Shown: piece by piece, positions 7,547 to 9,928 of the stretch
Layout of the letters: each line of letters starts with the position of its first letter
How positions within the stretch are numbered: the stretch's first letter is position 1
Assembly: GCA_002401305.2 (NCBI GenBank)
Contig: NVSO02000027.1
Coordinates: forward strand, 1-9,928
Direction: 5' to 3'
From: Rhodobiaceae bacterium
GTDB taxonomy: Bacteria; Pseudomonadota; Alphaproteobacteria; Parvibaculales; Parvibaculaceae
DNA: 9,928 nucleotides
The notes under the pieces: generated by a model
What the model saw: the letters and a program-made list of their open reading frames with translations, nothing else
The model's database searches: none
What the model was told of the DNA's origin: nothing
Made by a program: the position numbers and the translations under genes

Positions 7547-8212
7547 ATGGATGTATCTCAAGCCGTAGAAAGCCGGATCAGTTGCCGCGCATTTCAGGAT
7601 AAACTGGTTCCGCGCGAATTGATCAAAGAATTGTTGGAAAAAGCCAAACGCTCTCCTTCCGGCGGCAACCTACAGCCGTGGCATGTTTGGGTAGTGGATG
7701 GCGATCGGTTGAGCGATTTCAAAACCGATATTGCTGCAAAACTTACCGACAACCCCTTCGGTGAAGGCACTGAATACGACATCTACCCAAAAGGCTTGGT
7801 GGATCCGTATCGCGCCCGCCGAGGAAAATGCGGCGAGGACATGTACAAAAGCATCAATGTGGCACGGGATGACAAAACCGGCCGTTTAACTCAATTTGCC
7901 CGGAACTTTGACTTATTTGGAGCGCCAACCGCTTTGTTTTTTGCCATAGATCGCCGCATGGGAATGGGGCAATGGTCAGATTTAGGTATGTTTATTCAAA
8001 CCTTCATGTTGCTTGCGCGGGAAGCGGGCTTGCACTCTTGTGCGCAAGAAGCATGGGCTATCTGGTATAAAACCGTCGGAGAGATGGTGAATATGCCCGA
8101 CGACCTGATGCTATTTTGTGGCATGGGCGTGGGATATATGGATGAAACAGCCCCTATAAATTCTTTGCGGACGGACCGCGCTCCCACCGATGAAATTATC
8201 ACCTTTCTTTAA
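7547..8212 (+). CDS. Nitroreductase family FMN-dependent protein
   Basis: This 221-residue protein is of normal length for the nitroreductase superfamily, FMN enzymes that use NAD(P)H to reduce nitro groups, quinones, enones or other acceptors. The N-terminal FMN-phosphate motif is seen as SRISCRAFQ (residues 9-17). RSPSGGNLQPW (35-45) is the family signature. DLGMFIQTFMLLAREAGL is the conserved dimer-interface helix, followed by HSCAQEAWAIW. The C-terminal part contains GMGVGYMD and R-x-PTDEI. TAAGGA lies 6 bases before the ATG. It lies 60 bases downstream of the acyl-CoA dehydrogenase pair and is followed by a probable terminator, so it is likely the last gene of that cluster. It might reduce an unsaturated intermediate or supply redox balance, but its natural substrate cannot be inferred. 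Confidence 0.9.
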   Translation: MDVSQAVESRISCRAFQDKLVPRELIKELLEKAKRSPSGGNLQPWHVWVVDGDRLSDFKTDIAAKLTDNPFGEGTEYDIYPKGLVDPYRARRGKCGEDMYKSINVARDDKTGRLTQFARNFDLFGAPTALFFAIDRRMGMGQWSDLGMFIQTFMLLAREAGLHSCAQEAWAIWYKTVGEMVNMPDDLMLFCGMGVGYMDETAPINSLRTDRAPTDEIITFL

Positions 8213-8221
8213 CTAAGAGCG

Positions 8222-8254
8222 ATTTGCCCCCGCGACAACAGGGCAGATTTCTTT
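8222..8254 (+). terminator. Probable Rho-independent terminator after the nitroreductase gene
   Basis: ATTTGCCC (8222-8229) can pair with GGGCAGAT (8241-8248) over 8 positions with one wobble and an 11-base loop. It is followed by the T-rich run TTCTTTA. It sits 9 bases past the stop codon and separates the catabolic cluster from the signalling operon. The loop is large and the T-tract interrupted, so termination may be partial. Confidence 0.5.
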
Positions 8255-8270
8255 ATAGTGATGGATGCCT

Positions 8271-8305
8271 TGTTCATTTCGGGTTCAGTCCGATTGGTCT
8301 AGATT
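8271..8305 (+). promoter_or_regulatory. PhoP-box-like direct repeat with -10 element, candidate autoregulated promoter
   Basis: TGTTCA (8271-8276) and GGTTCA (8282-8287) form a KGTTCA direct repeat separated by five bases, an 11-base period. After exactly 12 bases comes TAGATT (8300-8305), a 4-of-6 match to the -10 consensus. This is the layout of enteric PhoP-box promoters (KGTTTA-N5-KGTTTA, with the -10 about 12 bases downstream). No good conventional -35 pairs with this -10, as expected for an activator-dependent promoter. The predicted start of transcription is near 8312-8313, at the ATG of the PepSY gene. That the operon's own OmpR-family regulator binds here is inferred. Confidence 0.45.
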
Positions 8306-8312
8306 GTGTGTC

Positions 8313-8705
8313 ATGAATAGATTCTCAGTGTTCATAGCGGCAGCCGCCGTAGCCCTTTTAGGGGTCTCTTCGCTTCCCGCATCAGCGGAGCATCATGCCG
8401 GTGTGTTTTCACGTGCCGCTGTTATCGCTGACTTTCGGACGGAAGACCGGGTACTTGACACGCCCTTGATGCCGAGCCCCAACCACCCCTATGTCACAGC
8501 TGTTTCACCCATAGGAAAAATTGTTATCGCTGCTGGAGGCCGTAAAGTGCCTTTGGGAAAGGTGCTCAAAAACCTGCGTCGGAAATACAAAGGCAAACAC
8601 TTGAGTGCAGTTGAAAAGAAAAACCAATACCGCATCAAATGGAAAACGCCAGACGGCAGAGTTCGGTTGATCGTGGTGGACTCACGAACAGGACGGGAGC
8701 TGTAG
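8313..8705 (+). CDS. Small periplasmic PepSY-like protein upstream of the two-component genes
   Basis: From this ATG the 130-residue product has a clean Sec signal peptide: MNRF, a hydrophobic core, then PASA with cleavage predicted after residue 25. That leaves about 105 mature residues. An in-frame ATG at 8265 would add 16 residues before the signal and is less likely. The C-terminal part (about residues 72-130) has the PepSY pattern: a basic helix (PLGKVLKNLRRKYKGK), then AVEKKNQYRIKWKTPDG and IVVDSRTGREL. PepSY domains often act as peptidase inhibitors or as ligands and modulators in the cell envelope. The mature protein is strongly basic. No Shine-Dalgarno precedes the start, consistent with a leaderless mRNA. 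Its position before a PhoP/FeuP-like regulator and kinase parallels FeuN, a periplasmic negative modulator of FeuQ in Sinorhizobium. That function is inferred here. Confidence 0.82.
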   Translation: MNRFSVFIAAAAVALLGVSSLPASAEHHAGVFSRAAVIADFRTEDRVLDTPLMPSPNHPYVTAVSPIGKIVIAAGGRKVPLGKVLKNLRRKYKGKHLSAVEKKNQYRIKWKTPDGRVRLIVVDSRTGREL

Positions 8706-8715
8706 GGAGAAACAT

Positions 8716-8758
8716 CTCTGACAGCTCCTCAGAGGAGGCCAGATGGATGGCTGCCTCT
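8716..8758 (+). promoter_or_regulatory. Two mutually exclusive hairpins before the response regulator gene
   Basis: Stem A pairs CTCTGA (8716-8721) perfectly with TCAGAG (8729-8734), with a 7-base loop. Stem B pairs AGAGG (8731-8735) with CCTCT (8754-8758) and GGCC (8737-8740) with GGCT (8749-8752), with one internal mismatch, one wobble and an 8-base loop. The stems share bases 8731-8734, so only one can form. Stem B ends just before the AGGAG ribosome binding site (8760-8764) of the regulator. No T-tract follows. It could set the expression ratio between the PepSY gene and the regulator or mark a processing site. Confidence 0.4.
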
Positions 8759-8770
8759 TAGGAGAAACAA

Positions 8771-9445
8771 ATGCGCTTACTTGTTGTTGAAGACGATAAA
8801 GATCTCAATCGCCAAATCAAATCGACTTTGGAAGATGCCGGTTATGCTGTGGACACCGCCTTTGACGGCGACGAGGGCCACTTCCTAGGCGATACAGAAC
8901 CTTACGATGCGGTGATACTTGATCTAGGCCTGCCTGAGCAGGACGGCATTACCGTACTGGAAAAATGGCGCCGCGAAGGACGTAATTTCCCAGTTCTCAT
9001 TTTGACCGCGCGTGATCGGTGGAGTGAGAAAGTCGCTGGTTTTGATGCCGGTGCCGATGATTATGTCACCAAGCCTTTTGTCACCGAAGAAGTGTTAGCG
9101 CGCATCCGCGCCTTGTTGCGCCGGGCTGCCGGACACGCATCCAGCGAGTTGGAATGCGGTGCTTTGCGCATTGATACACGGTCCGCACGCGTGACTTTTG
9201 ATGGCGAACCCATAAAACTCACTTCGCTTGAATATCGTTTGTTGGCCTATCTCATGCATCACCAAGAGAAGGTGATTTCGCGTACAGAGCTGGTAGAGCA
9301 TTTATACGATCAGGACTTTGATCGTGATTCCAATACAATTGAAGTTTTTGTCGGGCGCTTGCGCCGCAAAATTGGCAAAGATGTGATCGAAACGGTACGT
9401 GGTCTTGGCTATAGATTGGCATCGGTTGAAAATTCTAAAAGTTAG
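8771..9445 (+). CDS. OmpR/PhoB-family response regulator, PhoP/FeuP-like
   Basis: This 224-residue DNA-binding response regulator is full length for the family. The receiver domain (about 1-115) has the acidic pair Asp8/Asp9, phospho-acceptor Asp51 (VILDLGLP), Thr79 in LTARD and Lys101 in TKPF. The DNA-binding winged helix (about 125-220) shows LTSLEYRLLAYLMHH, NTIEVFVGRLRRKIG and the wing ETVRGLGYRL. The DRWSEKVAGFDAGADDYVTK stretch is typical of the PhoP/FeuP/QseB branch. AGGAG lies 6 bases before the ATG. It is encoded between a periplasmic PepSY-like protein and its likely kinase, whose start overlaps its 3' end. It probably activates the operon through the direct repeat at 8271-8287. The signal and regulon are not visible. 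I do not give a symbol because phoP and feuP cannot be separated from this sequence alone. Confidence 0.95.
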   Translation: MRLLVVEDDKDLNRQIKSTLEDAGYAVDTAFDGDEGHFLGDTEPYDAVILDLGLPEQDGITVLEKWRREGRNFPVLILTARDRWSEKVAGFDAGADDYVTKPFVTEEVLARIRALLRRAAGHASSELECGALRIDTRSARVTFDGEPIKLTSLEYRLLAYLMHHQEKVISRTELVEHLYDQDFDRDSNTIEVFVGRLRRKIGKDVIETVRGLGYRLASVENSKS

Positions 9446-9928
9446 GCCTGACAGCCTAGCCTTTCGTCTCACGGCTGCGGCTACGCTTTGGATCGGCGTG
9501 GTGCTGTTGGCTGCTGCGTTTGGTTTGACGGCGCTATTTCGTAACGCGGTCGAGGCAAGCTTCGATACGAACCTTGACGTTATTCTTGATAGCCTCATCG
9601 CATCGGCTGAAGTTGTTGACGACGATGAATTGGTGATGATCCGTTCCTTGGGTGAAACGCGCTTCCAGCGCGCATACTCCGGTTGGTATTGGCAAATTAC
9701 AGCTCTCAAGGCGCGAGATACGCCGCTTGTAAAGGCGGCCAAACCTTATCGCTCTCCATCGTTATGGGACAGTGTGCTCTTGTCGCCAGTGGACGAGGGC
9801 ACGTCATTTGACGACACCAACTTATCGCGCGTCGACATGTTGGGGCCGGTGGATCATACAATTCGTGTGTTGGAGAGACGGCTCATTTTGCCGGAAACCA
9901 ATCAGTATTATTCGTTCATTGTCGCCGG
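9426..9928 (+). CDS. PhoQ/FeuQ-like sensor histidine kinase, N-terminal part (3' cut by window end)
   Basis: The frame stays open from 9426 to the window end, giving 167 codons. The suggested start is TTG at 9426, overlapping the regulator gene by 20 bases and placing K-I-L-K-V-R-P-D just before the first membrane helix. GTG at 9399 is an alternative, and no ATG is available before the helix. A transmembrane segment covers about residues 17-38 (AAATLWIGVVLLAAAFGLTA). A periplasmic sensor region then begins, with the acidic patch VVDDDEL (63-69), SGWYWQI (85-91), SPSLWDS and later GPVDHTIRVLERR, all typical of PhoQ/FeuQ-type sensors. The second membrane helix, HAMP, His-box and ATPase domains lie beyond the window. 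It is expected to phosphorylate Asp51 of the upstream regulator, possibly under control of the PepSY protein. Confidence 0.85.
   Translation, partial: MKILKVRPDSLAFRLTAAATLWIGVVLLAAAFGLTALFRNAVEASFDTNLDVILDSLIASAEVVDDDELVMIRSLGETRFQRAYSGWYWQITALKARDTPLVKAAKPYRSPSLWDSVLLSPVDEGTSFDDTNLSRVDMLGPVDHTIRVLERRLILPETNQYYSFIVA

Noticed and set aside
4311..8245. Recurrent TGCCC...GGGCA inverted pairs in three intergenic gaps (4311-4332, 5181-5209, 8225-8245)
   Set aside because: The loops differ in length and sequence and the five-base arms are short. The first and third are better explained as individual hairpins, and the second is too weak to call.
9302..9742. 146-codon minus-strand open frame opposite the kinase gene
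   Set aside because: The plus-strand frame encodes a clear sensor-kinase N-terminus with a membrane helix and a GWYWQI motif; the minus frame has no recognisable content.
1..9928. CRISPR arrays, tRNA or rRNA genes, insertion sequences, attachment sites
   Set aside because: No regular repeats, cloverleaf patterns, transposase motifs or flanking duplications were seen. The window is almost fully occupied by plus-strand coding sequence.

Overview
The window comes from an alphaproteobacterium of moderate GC content, estimated by eye at mid-50s percent. It opens with the end of a gene-transfer-agent (GTA) tail operon of the Rhodobacter capsulatus type, and it ends with a PepSY/OmpR-regulator/PhoQ-like-kinase set resembling the alphaproteobacterial feuNPQ locus. 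I cannot name a genus. All genes lie on the + strand and are tightly packed. No gap exceeds about 130 bases, and there are no tRNA, rRNA, CRISPR or insertion-sequence signatures.

Region 1 (1-4282) is the distal end of a GTA or GTA-like prophage tail module. The first gene is cut by the window start. It encodes the very large GTA 'host specificity' or megatron protein, with a TIM-barrel glycosidase-like domain, a phage-tail domain and a fibronectin-like C-terminus. Its last bases overlap the start of a DUF2793 protein, probably a receptor- or glycan-binding fibre or spike component.

Region 2 (4346-8212) is a catabolic-looking cluster: an SDR oxidoreductase, two different acyl-CoA dehydrogenase-family proteins and a nitroreductase-family flavoprotein. 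The two dehydrogenases look like complementary halves of one alpha2-beta2 enzyme, as in steroid side-chain degradation. The first carries a candidate catalytic Glu but lacks the R-x-Q-F-G flavin motif; the second has that motif but no catalytic Glu. The substrate is not evident. A plausible Rho-independent terminator follows the nitroreductase.

Region 3 (8271-9928) is a signalling operon: a small exported PepSY-like protein, an OmpR/PhoP-family response regulator and the N-terminal part of its sensor kinase. The most striking sequence signal lies just upstream. A direct repeat TGTTCA-N5-GGTTCA is followed exactly 12 bases later by a -10-like TAGATT, the geometry of PhoP-box promoters. The predicted transcription start falls at or next to the ATG, so the first gene may be leaderless. 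Two mutually exclusive hairpins lie between the PepSY gene and the regulator.

No wholly new system is demonstrated. The best leads are the putative autoregulated, leaderless PepSY/PhoP/PhoQ-like operon, the split acyl-CoA dehydrogenase pair and the DUF2793 adhesin candidate coupled to the GTA tail gene.
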